DNA from: Haemonchus contortus
Lineage: Eukaryota > Nematoda > Chromadorea > Rhabditida > Trichostrongylidae
DNA length: 64,000 nt
Direction: 5' to 3'
NCBI GenBank assembly: GCA_000469685.2
Contig: LS997562.1
Span: forward strand, 5,458,015-5,522,014
Positions 34,036 to 45,261 of the stretch are shown here, one piece after another. The translations under genes were made by a program, and so were the position numbers. Numbering within the stretch: position 1 is the first letter of the stretch; every line of letters starts with the position of its first letter. The notes beneath the pieces were generated by a model. That model saw only the letters and a list, made by a program, of their open reading frames with translations, was not told the DNA's origin and searched no databases.

Positions 34036-36862
34036 TGTTGCACGGTAATTCTGTCCTTGCTTGCCATTTGCTGAAGGCCCGTAGCCTTTGTAATAAAATG
34101 GACCATTTACACGCCTTTAGAGCTCAACACCATCCCGATTTGGTATTTGTAACTGAGACATGGCTCACTCACAGCAACCATGACTCCGAGGTATTAGCCA
34201 CTTTCCCGTATTTGGTGAACCGTGTGGATCGTAATGAAGGTAGAGGAGGTGTAGTGTGCTGTTTAGCTAAAGGTAATCTATTCTGCCATTCTGTTGAACT
34301 GAGTTCGTCCATTAAAGCTGATGTTCTCTGCCTAGAACTTCTCTGCCCTAGGAATGGTGCGCGAGACTGGTTCATTCTCGTCTATCGCCCACCAAACTCA
34401 AACAGAAGTGACGATGAAAAGCTGTCTGAACTGCTTCGTGAAATAGTCTTGGCCGAGTTCGACAGTGTGGTTCTAGGAGATTTCAACCAAGCCATAGACT
34501 GGGTGAAACTGCTACACGAAACTCGATCTTCTCTACCTTTCTGTAATTCTTTTGGAAGTGGGATTGGTGCAGCATGTCCTTGTACCTACCCATGGCAACA
34601 ACACTATTGATCTGATCTTATCCACTGTTTTCAATGTGTGTGGCATCTCTATAGCATCTCCCCTGGCAAACTCTGACCACGGCTCCATTGTTTTCAACGT
34701 GATGGGAGAGTTTGGAATGTCCGGCTGCATTCCCTTTCCTGATTTTCTGAGTGTCGACTATAACGCCCTTGACGAGCACTTTTTTAGCATCGGTTGGCTT
34801 CTGCTGTTTGAAAAATACACTTCTGTTGATGATGCATATCAGAGGTTCTGCAAGGTGGTTTATGACGCCCTTGCTAGGTTTGTCCCGATGAAGTTCTCTA
34901 AGCACCGTCAAATCTAATACCCACAACTTATCCGGAACTTGTTGATTCAGAGAGAAAGATTATTTCGAGATTTAGACGCTCCGCTGACTTCACCTCTTTA
35001 TCGAAAAGTATGCTTTGACATAGACCGTCATCTGAAGAAGTTTCTAGTTGCGTACGAACACCGCCTTGGGAAGCAAACCTGTATGAAACGCCTCCACCTC
35101 TACCTTCGTAGCAAGCTCAAATATAAGTAATACCTGCCTATCCTAGAAGATCAGAGTGGCACTAGACTCCATAGTGATTATGCTAAGGCGGAATCTTTCG
35201 GAAGGTATTTTGCTAGTGTTTTTTTCGGAACCTAAGTCATCTGTGAGCCAGTTGGAGTATAGTGCAATTAATATTCAAAACAACTTTCCAGATATAACTT
35301 TTTACCCCTCTGACATCTGCTCTGTGCTGAGGAATCTGAAAACATCTGCTAGTGAGCCTTTCGACGGGATACCCCAAATTCTTTTCAAGATGTGCCATAA
35401 TTCTCTTTGCAGACCTCTCGCTCATTTGTTCAACATACCGTTTCTCTTAGGGGAGGTTCCCGGGCTTTGGAAAAAAAGCCATTGTTACTGCCATCCCCAA
35501 ACAACTAGAAGCGACTAAAGTTAGTGAGTATAGACCTATCAGCATAACTCCCATTGCTGTCAAGGTGATGAAGAAGTTGTTTTTTGATAAACTTTTGGCA
35601 TGGTTTGACAGATTCCATCTGATTCCCGTCGAGCAGCACGGTTTCCTTCCCGGGGCCTCTACCTGTACTAAACTCCTTGATACATGGTACGATGTTGTCG
35701 GACACTCAACAATGGTAAGTCAGTAGATATTGTCGATCTAGACCTTTGAAAGGCTTTCGATAAGGTCTGTAATCACGAGTTGATCAGCAAGCTGGAGCGC
35801 TACGGTATTCGGGGTAAAACTCTCAACTGGATAAAGTCATACCTATTCGGGAGGAGCTTGACTGTTCGCGTCGGCACTAGTTTCTCGGAGAGTTACACTT
35901 GCACCAGTGGTGTTCCTTAAGGAGGAGTGCTGTCTCCGCTGCTCTTTCTGATTTACACAATTGAGCAGCCTGAGCTCCTAAAAACTGGCAGTGACATCCA
36001 TGTGCAAATATATGCTGACGACATCAAAATATACGCTGCTTGTGAGGATGCGAGTAGTGGTTCAGTGCACCAAGCGCTAAGATTGTCGGTGGAAAGAATG
36101 AATGAGTGAGCTTCATCATGGGATATTCCTTTGAACCTCAACAAGTGTTTAGTAATGCATTTCGGTAATGCTATTGCGATTGATTATGTGATTAATGGAA
36201 TACACCTCCCGAGTGCTAGGTCTACTAAAGACCTCGGAGTTATTCTTGACACTAGTTTGAAATTCTCTAGCCACACTGGCAGAGTCGTTAAGAGAGCGCT
36301 GGCTACCTTATTTCTGATTGTGAGAAATACGAGATGCTCTAATTCTTACATAGTGTTACGCCTCTACAAAGCATATGTGCTGCCACACCTAGAGTACTGC
36401 TCACAGTTGTGGAGTCCTTTCCTCAAAAAAGACATCCAGAGGCTTGAAAGAGTCTAACACGTGTTCACTCGAATGTTGTGGTATAGGTCCAAATCTACTG
36501 CAACCATTTCCCCTTACCGTGTTCGACTGAAACTGTTATCTCTCCAATCTTTGCAGTATCGACGAGTAATGATGGATTTATTGTTCTGCTTTCGCGTTCT
36601 TCGAAAAGAGTAAAGGTTATCTGCGAGTAAATATAGGACTTTCAGGCCAACCAGCGATAGATTAGGTGGGTTTAATCTTCACTATGCCCCCATTCACTCG
36701 AAAAATTACTCGTTAATGTTCAATAATCTCTTTAATCGGTGTGCCAGGTGGTTCGAGCTTCTGCCGCCCCATGTACTTCAAGCGCCAAACAGTAAGGTAT
36801 TCAAGAGTAGATTAAGCGAACTCGACCTCTTGAGCACTCTAGGTCTTCAGGAACATATCTAA
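34035..36862 (+). pseudogene. LINE ORF2: endonuclease and reverse transcriptase, broken
   Basis: It opens at ATG 34035 inside TAATG. The endonuclease part shows VTETWL, YRPPNSN, LGDFNQAIDW and NSDHGS. Reverse transcriptase motifs follow in pieces: YRPISITPIAV near 35530, AFDKV near 35755, TSGVP-stop-GGVLSPLLF near 35910, IYADDIKIY near 36010. Frameshifts occur around 34550 and 35510, and stops include the one inside the GVPQGG motif. The C terminus ends near 36862. Confidence 0.85.
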
Positions 36863-37931
36863 GTCTTTATATTTGTTTTTGTTTTTTTTTGCCGTCCCAC
36901 TGATCCATGTCCAACGTTTACACGCATATCTCTGGAGTTATTAATCAGGATTTTGATCCTCAATTGCCCTCTATTCTCAGTATTTTTTCTCTTCGTTTGC
37001 AGCAGCTCTTTCCTTTCCTAGTTGTTTCTTTCTTAACCGAGTCACATCGTATTGCATTTATTTCTTTATTTTACTACTTCTTTCTATTTTTCGTCTCTCC
37101 GTAGCAAGAAGTCGGTTGAGGGTTGTAGAATTTCGACGATGCTGTGACCTTTGTCTATTTGTGTTCCAGCTGTTTGAGGAGCCTGTGGGACGATAAATTC
37201 ACCGATTCAAGATCCTATCTGATCTTCTCGCTTTTTTTCGGATGCATTGTTCGTATAGGGCTGACATGTCAGCAAGCTCCAGGGCTGCGCCCTCTATGAG
37301 TCTTTATACCGCAGATCAGAACTTTGTTCGATATCACTTTTTTCACAGAGGAGAGCAGCTTACCTTCACACATAGGGGAGGTCCTAGCGTGATACCGATG
37401 ATGCCCTCTATGCGACATGCTTGCTCTGTTTTCTTCGTTCCACTTTTTCACAGTATGATTTTGGCCTTTAGCCTCGGGCTCTGCCTCAAGACCTATCTTA
37501 TTTCTTCTTTCAGGACATTTTCTTTTGGTTTTTATTGACAGGAATTGCCTCAGAGTTCTGCTTCTATATTGTACGGCACCCTCGGGTGTATTCAAATAAA
37601 TAAATAAATAAATAAATAAATAAATATGTAACCCATATCTTAAAGGCAATGCTACAACATCAAAAGCTTTCGATTTTGTTTTAAAGTGGAAGGATCAGTC
37701 CCGGAATGATGAGGAACAAGGGTTAGGTGAAGTTTTTACTTTTCAGGGAGCGTAAGGTTCTGGAATGTTGGTTACGGATGTAAAAATCAGATCTTGCTGC
37801 GTGGGCCTATAGGGCATGTTTTGCTTCCAACTTCCGATGTACCCTAAAATTCCATAGATAAGAGCGGGTGAGCCTACCGGTGAAAAATGAATTGGAAAAA
37901 ATCGAAATTGAATGCAATCACCTCTCTAACT

Positions 37932-38140
37932 TGATGGATGGATAAATTAAACTTCGAAGAAGAAGTTAAGAAGAAGCTCCGCCCCTCAACCCTGAATCCC
38001 GCCCACTTAATAAACAATTCATATAGAAAAACAGCGATTTTAACAATCGCTGTTTTTCTATATGAATTGTCCCGGAGAGTTGAGGGGCGGAGCTTCTTCT
38101 TAACTTCCTCTCCGAAGTTTAATTTATCCATCCATCAAGT
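37932..38140. repeat. Hairpin centre of MITE F
   Basis: Inverted arms meet near 38041. AACAATTCATATAGAAAAAC is followed by its reverse complement after a short AT-rich loop, and outward GGATGGATAAATTAAACTTC pairs with its inverse. A short GC-rich segment on the left (near 37990-38010) is unpaired. Confidence 0.9.
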
Positions 38141-38542
38141 TAGAGGGGTGACTGCATTCAATTTCATTTTCAATTTCATTCGCCTTTCTGCTGTGGCGGT
38201 GAGTGGCGGCGCAGCGTCTCGCTCTGGTATTCCCGCCAAAAATTCTGCTGATTATTGTTTTCTCTGCTTACTCGCTACTCATATCTTCGGAGTTTTCTGA
38301 TTTCTACAGTGGCCAAGAACCGTAACAGAAGCTGTATCCCTAGTGGCAGGGGATTATTTTCGTTGGTTATTCGAATTGCCACCTTAGAAGGTATATTCTT
38401 GCTCGTGTAATCGTTTCGCCCGATTGATTGTTTTTGATCAACTGCATCGTTTTTCGTCAACAAGTTAGCTTTCTAGTGGCAGGAAGCGATCAAATTTTTT
38501 GCATTTTGCCACCGCATTAGGTCTATTCATCGTCTTTTATTA

Positions 38543-39391
38543 ATGAGTTCAATTCGTTCTGTTGTTTCCAAGTTCAGAGGACGCAAACGAGGTCTACTGG
38601 ATTTGGGATCTCCCCAGGGTGCCGAGCGTCAACGCGCACTTATGACCGCAGTGGAACAGTTGATGAGTGACGATTCGGTCCCTTCGTATATGAAAACAAT
38701 AGTTGATTATCTTCTTGAGACAAAAGAGAAGCTGGATAACCTAACTAGTGAAAACAAAGAACTTCTTGAGGAGGTGGATAAGCTTCGTAAGGAGAATTCT
38801 AAACTTCGTCAAACTCTTTCTCAACCTAAGCAATCTCATTCACTCATTAACTCTGGTAACGCTTCCGCTCAAAATCCCTCGCCATCCTCGCATCAAGATT
38901 CTGTCTCTAATTCTGATTGCTGTGAATTGTTTGAGCGTTCTCGTTCTTTGGTATTGATCGGTGTACCGGAAACATTTGATCCTGTTCCTTCTAAAATGAT
39001 TGTCTCTGATTTGAATTATGTTAGAATGTTATTTGATCATCTTCATCTAGAATGTGCCCCAGTTTCTGTTTATCGTATGGGTAAGCATGCTGTTAATCGG
39101 CCTAGGCTCTTGAAGGTCGTCCTTCCGAATGCTAAATTCAAAGACGAAGCACTGCGCCGTGCCCCTAAACTGAGGTTTTCTCAGTTTAGGGGCATTTACA
39201 TCCGTCCCTCTCTGTCCAAGGCGGAGAGGGAAAAGCTTCGCTCTTCGAGATTAGCCTCCAGGGGGAGACCGGTAAATACTTCCAAGGTTCAACTCGACAA
39301 TCTCCCCTCTTCTTCCCCAGTGCCTGTCTCCGACATGTCGAATAATTCTATGGATGTTTTGTCGCCTGTTGCCCCTTTAAACACTCAATAG
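38543..39391 (+). CDS. LINE ORF1 protein (coiled coil plus RNA-binding domain)
   Basis: 282 residues starting at ATG 38543. The N terminus is basic (SKFRGRKRG). Residues about 55-95 form a heptad-rich coiled coil (LLETKEKLDNLTSENKELL), probably for oligomerisation. Residues about 130-235 are the conserved part shared with the older LINE (RSLVLIGVPETFD, SVYRMGKHAVNRPRLLKVVL, GIYIRPSLSKAERE), likely an RRM-like nucleic-acid-binding fold. The tail is Ser/Pro rich. By analogy with other LINEs it coats the element RNA. Its last codons contain the slippery heptamer that may feed ribosomes into ORF2. Confidence 0.9.
   Translation: MSSIRSVVSKFRGRKRGLLDLGSPQGAERQRALMTAVEQLMSDDSVPSYMKTIVDYLLETKEKLDNLTSENKELLEEVDKLRKENSKLRQTLSQPKQSHSLINSGNASAQNPSPSSHQDSVSNSDCCELFERSRSLVLIGVPETFDPVPSKMIVSDLNYVRMLFDHLHLECAPVSVYRMGKHAVNRPRLLKVVLPNAKFKDEALRRAPKLRFSQFRGIYIRPSLSKAEREKLRSSRLASRGRPVNTSKVQLDNLPSSSPVPVSDMSNNSMDVLSPVAPLNTQ
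39376..39382 (+). promoter_or_regulatory. Canonical -1 frameshift heptamer T TTA AAC
   Basis: In the ORF1 frame the codons read CCT TTA AAC ACT CAA TAG, which places TTTAAAC exactly as X XXY YYZ. After a -1 slip, the frame is that of ORF2 and stays open for more than 900 codons. No strong stem was found by eye in the next 40 bases; AGCTGTAAC and GTTGGCT could form a weak one. Confidence 0.7.
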
Positions 39392-39423
39392 TTCCTCGGC
39401 GTCGGGTCACTAGCTGTAACTTT

Positions 39424-42204
39424 TTGTTGGCTAATATACGATCCTTGCCAAAAAATGCGGATTTTGTGGTTTTTCATTTAACTAAATGTTGCTTTGACAT
39501 AGTGGCCCTCACAGAGACCTGGCTTAAGCCTACCCTTCAGAGCTCTACTCTACTGGGTATTTTAGGGCATGAGTACAGTATTATTCGCTGCGATAGGTCT
39601 CGTAAATTAGGTGGAGGTGTGGCAATTCTAGCCAGGAGAGTATTTTCGTATCAAGTCATTCTAAAGGAGTCTATCCCCAATTCGTATGAGCTTTTGTGTT
39701 GTGATGTTTCCTCTTTTTCTGAGTTGTGTAGAATTGCTATCGTCTACAGAGCACCCGGATGTTCCCACAAATTAACACAACAGCTCTTTAAGGCCTTGAC
39801 TGACCTGTCTATTTGCCAGTATCCCTTCATAGCTATGGGAGATTTCAACTTGCCGGATGTTGCCTGGATTGGTGAGCTGGGAACCAATATGAGTAGTCTT
39901 GCGAGCTATATTTTACATCTGTGCAACAGTTACGGTTTGCGACAGTTAGTCCTTGATTCAACCCGTGGCGATCATGTTTTGGACCTAGTATTTTGCAATA
40001 AATCCGAGCTAGTGAAAAATCTGATGATTGCTCCTCCACTAGGCAATAGCGATCATTGCGCCGTCAGCTTCATTTTTGATTTCCCCAAGTTTGTTCATTC
40101 ACCCAGCCTGTGCAAAAAGTTTTCGAAGGCCGATTATGTCCAAATTTGTGACTACCTCGCTAATGTCGATTGGTATGGTTCATTCCAGTGCTGTACAAAT
40201 GTCAATGAAATGTATGAGCTTTTCATTTTCGTTCTGAGGCATGTAATCGATATGTTTGTTCCTGTTGCGGTTAAGTCGAGTAACAGGCCTTCCTTTCCGC
40301 CCTATCTTGTGCAATTTTCCAACTTATGTACTGCGGCTTGGAATCAGGCAGTTGAATCCAAGGTTCCTGAGGACATGAACAATTACTTGCGACTAAGAAA
40401 TCGATTTCTCAGGAAAGTCGCGAAATTCAATTCGAGCGTCGAGAAGAAAGTTATAAATTCTAGAAACAAGGTCGCATTCTATAAAATGTTATCGGCCAAG
40501 CTCAAAAGTCGAAATGACATTTGTACTCTCAAGGATGGACAGGGGAATCTTGCTTTCTCTGATGAAGCAAAAGCTAATGTTTTGGCACACCATTTCGAGT
40601 CCGTGTTTTCTATGTCGAATACTGAATGCGACCAAGAACTGGTTTCTTCCTTGCCTGTTTTCCCTACTATTGATCTAGATTTTTGGTTCCATGAAGATGA
40701 AATTTTGAAATGTATCCAGAAATGGCCTAGTTCGAGTTCCCTCACTCCAGATGGCATACCTCTGTATTTTTTGAAGCGAGTTTCCACCCAAATTTTGAGT
40801 CCTCTCAGGTTTATCATGAATTTGTCACTCGTTAGGAGTGAGGTGCCGGTCATTTGGAAGCATGCGTATGTCACTCCTATCCCTAAGAAACCTCCTTATG
40901 ACATACCGAGCAGTTATAGGCCTATAAGCATCACCTCAATCATTGCAAGGATATTTGAAAAGATAATCAAGAAAAGAATTGTAGCTCATCTGGACAAATT
41001 TCAAGTGATTAGCCCTAATCAACATGGTTTTGTTAAAGGCAAATCAACGGTCACGCAACTAATTGAATGCCTCAATGATTGGACTAAGGGATTAGATGGC
41101 AATAAACCGGTTCACGTTATTTATTTTGACTTTATGAAAGCCTTTGATAAAGTGCCGCACAAGAAGCTGCTCCTTAAGCTAGAAAGGGTTGGTATCCGAG
41201 GTGTTCTTCTAAAATGGCTGAGTGAGTTCCTTACTAATCGCACTTTTCAAGTGCGTATCAAGGATCATCTCTCCGCGAGCATGAATGCTGCAAGCGGGGT
41301 TCCCCAAGGTGGGGTCTTATCCCCTTTGCTCTTTAACATTTATACCTTCGAATTGAGTTCGTTGATTACATCCTTAGGAGTTGACTGTAAAGTTTTTGCT
41401 GACGATTTGAAAATTTACAAGGTTATCGAAAGTGACATTGACTCCACCAATCTTCAGAGAGCTATTGATTTAGTTAAGGAGTGGTCCAAAACGTGGGAGC
41501 TTCCCTTGTCTGTTGACAAAACGAAGGTTTTGATTCTATCTCGTTCGCAGACGAGTCTCTGCTCTTACCACATTGATGGTAATGTTTTGCAAACCGTGGA
41601 CAAAGTCACTGATCTTGGCTTCGTCATAAGCCGTAATCTTAGTTTCGATGAACACATAAGCATGATTGTGAACAAGGCTACTAATAAGGTATACAACTTT
41701 TACAAGGCTTTCGTTTGTAAAGACTCCCAACTCATTATAAGAGCATTTAAGACATACATTCGTCCACTTTTGGAATATGGGACAGTGATATACTATCCCC
41801 AGAAAAAATCCCTTATTAGGGCTTTAGAGAAGGTTCAAAATGACTTCACTAGGAAATTGATGGTAAGGGTTCATGGATATGACTACACGAAAGTTCCGCA
41901 AAGCTCTATGAGGAACCAAATTCTAGGTCTGCAAACTCTCGAAAGTAGAAGGAGGCGATTTGATGTACTCATGCTCTACAAGATCCTCTGTGGTGTGGTC
42001 TCTGTAGATAGGCTTAGGCTCTTCTCTACTGGTGATTCACGTACTCGTGGGGGCAACACCAAGGTTTTTATACCTAGACCTAATTCTAGGTATAGAAGCC
42101 AGTTCTTCTGCCACCGTGCCGGTATCGAATTTAACAAAATTATCAAGCGAGGCCCAGCGCCCAAATCGCTCGCACACTTCAAAAGGCTCTTGACCCAACG
42201 CTGA
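39424..42204 (+). CDS. LINE ORF2: apurinic-type endonuclease and reverse transcriptase
   Basis: The frame is open from 39346 to 42204 but has no ATG until inside the endonuclease catalytic region (MGDFN). The TTG at 39424 is only nominal, and entry by -1 frameshift from ORF1 is likely. Counting from it (926 residues), the endonuclease shows TETWL (30-34), YRAPG, GDFN (139-142) and SDH (209-211). The reverse transcriptase shows SYRPISITS (about 497), YFDFMKAFDKV (about 567), GVPQGGVLSPLLF (about 625) and the catalytic FADDLKIY (about 657). It nicks genomic DNA and primes cDNA synthesis on its own RNA. CR1/L2-like by motif; the exact clade is not resolved. Confidence 0.93.
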   Translation: MLANIRSLPKNADFVVFHLTKCCFDIVALTETWLKPTLQSSTLLGILGHEYSIIRCDRSRKLGGGVAILARRVFSYQVILKESIPNSYELLCCDVSSFSELCRIAIVYRAPGCSHKLTQQLFKALTDLSICQYPFIAMGDFNLPDVAWIGELGTNMSSLASYILHLCNSYGLRQLVLDSTRGDHVLDLVFCNKSELVKNLMIAPPLGNSDHCAVSFIFDFPKFVHSPSLCKKFSKADYVQICDYLANVDWYGSFQCCTNVNEMYELFIFVLRHVIDMFVPVAVKSSNRPSFPPYLVQFSNLCTAAWNQAVESKVPEDMNNYLRLRNRFLRKVAKFNSSVEKKVINSRNKVAFYKMLSAKLKSRNDICTLKDGQGNLAFSDEAKANVLAHHFESVFSMSNTECDQELVSSLPVFPTIDLDFWFHEDEILKCIQKWPSSSSLTPDGIPLYFLKRVSTQILSPLRFIMNLSLVRSEVPVIWKHAYVTPIPKKPPYDIPSSYRPISITSIIARIFEKIIKKRIVAHLDKFQVISPNQHGFVKGKSTVTQLIECLNDWTKGLDGNKPVHVIYFDFMKAFDKVPHKKLLLKLERVGIRGVLLKWLSEFLTNRTFQVRIKDHLSASMNAASGVPQGGVLSPLLFNIYTFELSSLITSLGVDCKVFADDLKIYKVIESDIDSTNLQRAIDLVKEWSKTWELPLSVDKTKVLILSRSQTSLCSYHIDGNVLQTVDKVTDLGFVISRNLSFDEHISMIVNKATNKVYNFYKAFVCKDSQLIIRAFKTYIRPLLEYGTVIYYPQKKSLIRALEKVQNDFTRKLMVRVHGYDYTKVPQSSMRNQILGLQTLESRRRRFDVLMLYKILCGVVSVDRLRLFSTGDSRTRGGNTKVFIPRPNSRYRSQFFCHRAGIEFNKIIKRGPAPKSLAHFKRLLTQR

Positions 42205-42510
42205 TATTAATTGCTCCTTTGCCTACTATATTGCTTTCGTCACATTTTGTTTTACTCTTGTACTTCACTTTTCGTTATATTATAGCTTTTTTTTTCTACC
42301 TCTTGTTTTTTTTGGTGTAGTAACTACGCATAAGTAGTTCTTAGGTCGATTTCTATTGTGTTGTAGTTGCTCTTGCTTGTTTCCCGTTGTTCATTTTCAC
42401 ACGAATCAGTCGTGTAATAAATCAATCAATCAATCAATCAATTTCGATTTTTTCCAGTTCATTTTTCACCGGTAGGCTCACCCGCTCTTATCTATGGAAT
42501 TTTAGGGTAC

Positions 42511-45124
42511 TAGGTTTGCTCACGTTGAGAGTAAAACTCATACTCAGAGCCTATTAAGTTCTTTTTTTCAATTTACTAATAGGCTTTTTTTACAATTTAG
42601 TTTACAATAATTATTGAATGCGCTTCAGCTCTTTCTGTCAAGAGTTTAACTCGATTTAAGTCGACTTTAATAAGTTTTGCTTAATTTTCTCTTTCCTTTA
42701 TACTGTATATTTCTGATGAGTAATCGTGTAGTCCGTATCTCCACAGATTTTTTCTCAAAACTTCATTGCATTCTCTTTGGCGCCAATTTTCCTCTACCAC
42801 TACTACCCTTCTAGTAATCCACAAAGCGACTTTTGATGAGGAAAAATCATCGCGGTTTTCGAATACTCTCCCTTTCTGCTATAAATTCTGAAGTTTCAGA
42901 AATTACTATTTCGCGTCATCTCGATTTTTATTTACACACAATGCCAACAAAATCGTCACACAGAGCAGGTTCGACTCTTTTTTGTTATTTTATCGCCGTG
43001 ACATACACTTCCGATTAGGCATTTCGTGCATTCTTATCGTAAACGTCATTATTCTCTTTTCCTCAAAAACTGGAACATTGAACAATTCGATTTTTATTTG
43101 CTAAACATCTAATGAATTTATCGGAAGTTAAATTACTCAGCGGACAAGTCCCTTTGTATCGAATGAAAAAGTCTGATTCTATACTGGTTGTTTCAGAAAA
43201 AATCGGGAAGAAGTTGTTCGATTCTACGAAGATGAGGCGGGGACCAACTTTTCTTTGTTGGCAGTGTTCGCAGATCTCTATCTCGGATAAAATCATTCTT
43301 ATAACTTCATTTCAATAGAGAACTGCAGTTGTGGGACCTGAATCGCTCCTCTTAGCCACTGCAGCGCTCTAGCGGAAACTTGATTCAAAACAATAGTCAC
43401 ATACGACTCTAAACCAAAATTGTTGGAGTAAAGAAGAAAAAAAGAAGGATAAAGATTAACAATAAGAAGCCTTGTCAGAGATGTCTACGGCTTGACTACT
43501 GCCTGTATGCTGATTCGATTTTCCTTTCTTCTCGTTCTTTTTATTTGTTTTGTTCCATTCGTTTGGAGGCCAAGTTCATTTTCAGTAGCTATTTGCTCGT
43601 TTTTGAAAGGACTCACCTCTATTGCCCATTCGTGTCTCATAATGATGATAAGGAACTTTTGATTAATGTGATACCGTATTCTCAGCAGAGAATGCTGAGT
43701 AATGTTGATAACCGCTGCAAGCTCAGCTTTCTCTTCGATTGGGGTGAACATAGAAGAGCTCGTGAAAAGCGAACAGCGTGTGGGAGGAGGTGTGGCATGG
43801 CTTTTTTTCTAAGCGGAGATGAACTAAAGCCGTGCAAGGTCAACGCAACACGCCTGGCTCCCGTTACCAAGCCTGGAAACAGGTTTGAGTTAAGTCTGAA
43901 ATGGGTAATCGTGTGCTTCGATCTTTTACGTAGAATGCGAAATCACTTCACCACTAGTTTTATTAGCCAGAAAAAGAGTTCATTCAAGGATTTTCTGATG
44001 ATTATATTCCTGAGGGAGGAGGTCTAGTAGATACAAAACTTTTTTTTTTATCATTTTCACTAGCTTCTCAGACACGTCTGACACCGTTACTCTGACATAT
44101 CTGTTGCATCTCTCGCACTTGCCAGCACATAAGCGTAGAGGATCAGGTGGACGACATTTTTGAGCCGCGGCCTCTGACCACTAAGCTTTTGCGAGATCTT
44201 TCATATCGTAGTGTTTTTGGTTTCAGTAATAAAAAATAAAGTGGTATTTCTGGACATATCGATCGTAATCATCATTAAGTGCGTAATCTCACTTCGTACA
44301 GAACAGCAGTCATCCATGCGGTAATTATGCGGAGTCCAGCAAGGATCATCTGAAGTATAGCCAATTTATAACGAAGTGCAGCGGCGCATGGTGCAAACCT
44401 ATTCATGAAGTTAAAGGGTAGTCTGGAAAGTTGTCTACGCTGTGAATACTACGGAAAGCCGGTTGTGAAGCGAGTGAATGACTACAGTTCAAACTATTCA
44501 TCAGTAGTGAAGGTAAAGACCCTCTCCAGCCACGGATGGTTTGTGAAGAGTAGGGTAGCTAGGTTCACGTTCAGGAACTTTCTTTATAATCGAGATGGAA
44601 CCGAGGCTCGGGACACCATTACATGCAGTTGCTCGCTTGAAGTTCTTGTCGTTACACAGTGGACTCTGGTGAGACCTTATACCCAAATACCCGATGAGCA
44701 GAAAATGTGTTTCCTGGTGAGGGCACTCTTTAAGACGGTTTGTGGCCTTACGTCCATTGGTAGCCGATACGATTCCCTCTGTGAATTTTTGGATGATATC
44801 TACATCTCATTCTGAAAAATAATGAAGTCGTTCCGTCTGTTATTTGCTTACAGTAGGGGAACTTCACGCAAACATCGACTCGCACTCGATGGTCATGCTG
44901 ATTCTTGGATAGTGGAGTGGGGAGTGGAAATCCGTTCGTCTTTTCCCTCAATTTTCAGAAGGAATGCTCGAGATTAGATGGAACAATGTCGGTATCCAAA
45001 GAGGGCGGACGTCCGCTCCGAATAGTTTCGTTGAAATGAATTTCCCCTCAAGAGAAGCGATCGTGCGACGTCTAGTAAGTGACAAGAGAGGGACAGTGAC
45101 CGTAGCTCATTCTATGCTTGAATT
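42511..45124. other. No gene recognised
   Basis: Open frames at 43545-44027 (160 codons) and 44405-44815 (136 codons) on the plus strand have no family motif, no signal peptide at the start and shadow frames on the other strand. They are recorded as unsupported. Confidence 0.4.
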
Positions 45125-45261
45125 ACGATCTTTCGAAATCCAGGCATTTTCCATTGGAGGCAGGATTTCCCGCTACTTTTCTGTCTGTAAGTGAATCTGT
45201 CATATCAAATACAAGCTCAACCAGGTCATGTTGGTATCCTCTGGCATAGTAATACATGTAC

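Larger units (their letters stand above)
33100..37625 (+). mobile_element. CR1-like LINE, full-length but decayed
   Basis: About 4.5 kb with the same plan as the intact LINE downstream: 5' UTR, ORF1, ORF2 and 3' UTR. It ends in a (TAAA)n tail at 37590-37625. Protein similarity runs along both ORFs, but nucleotides have diverged, so this is a different family. Both ORFs have stops or frameshifts. The 5' end is approximate. Confidence 0.85.
38166..42439 (+). mobile_element. Intact CR1-like LINE, possibly active
   Basis: The 4.27-kb element lies between two copies of CAATTTC-type target sequence within MITE F and ends in an (AATC)n tail (42417-42439). It has a GC-rich 5' UTR, an uninterrupted ORF1 and an uninterrupted ORF2 with all endonuclease and RT motifs. 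Intact frames and a readable target duplication point to a recent insertion. Confidence 0.93.
37841..42507. mobile_element. Palindromic MITE F, split by an intact LINE
   Basis: TA precedes CCCTAAAATTCCATAGATAA at 37841, and the inverse sequence followed by TA ends at 42507. Without the LINE, the element is about 400 bases and is almost entirely one hairpin. The left half is 37841-38040, and the other half is 38041-38165 plus 42440-42507. The TA duplication suggests the Tc1/mariner superfamily. Confidence 0.85.

Noticed and set aside
43545..44027. 160-codon open frame as a gene
   Set aside because: No motif, no plausible start context or neighbouring exon, and long shadow frames on the opposite strand.
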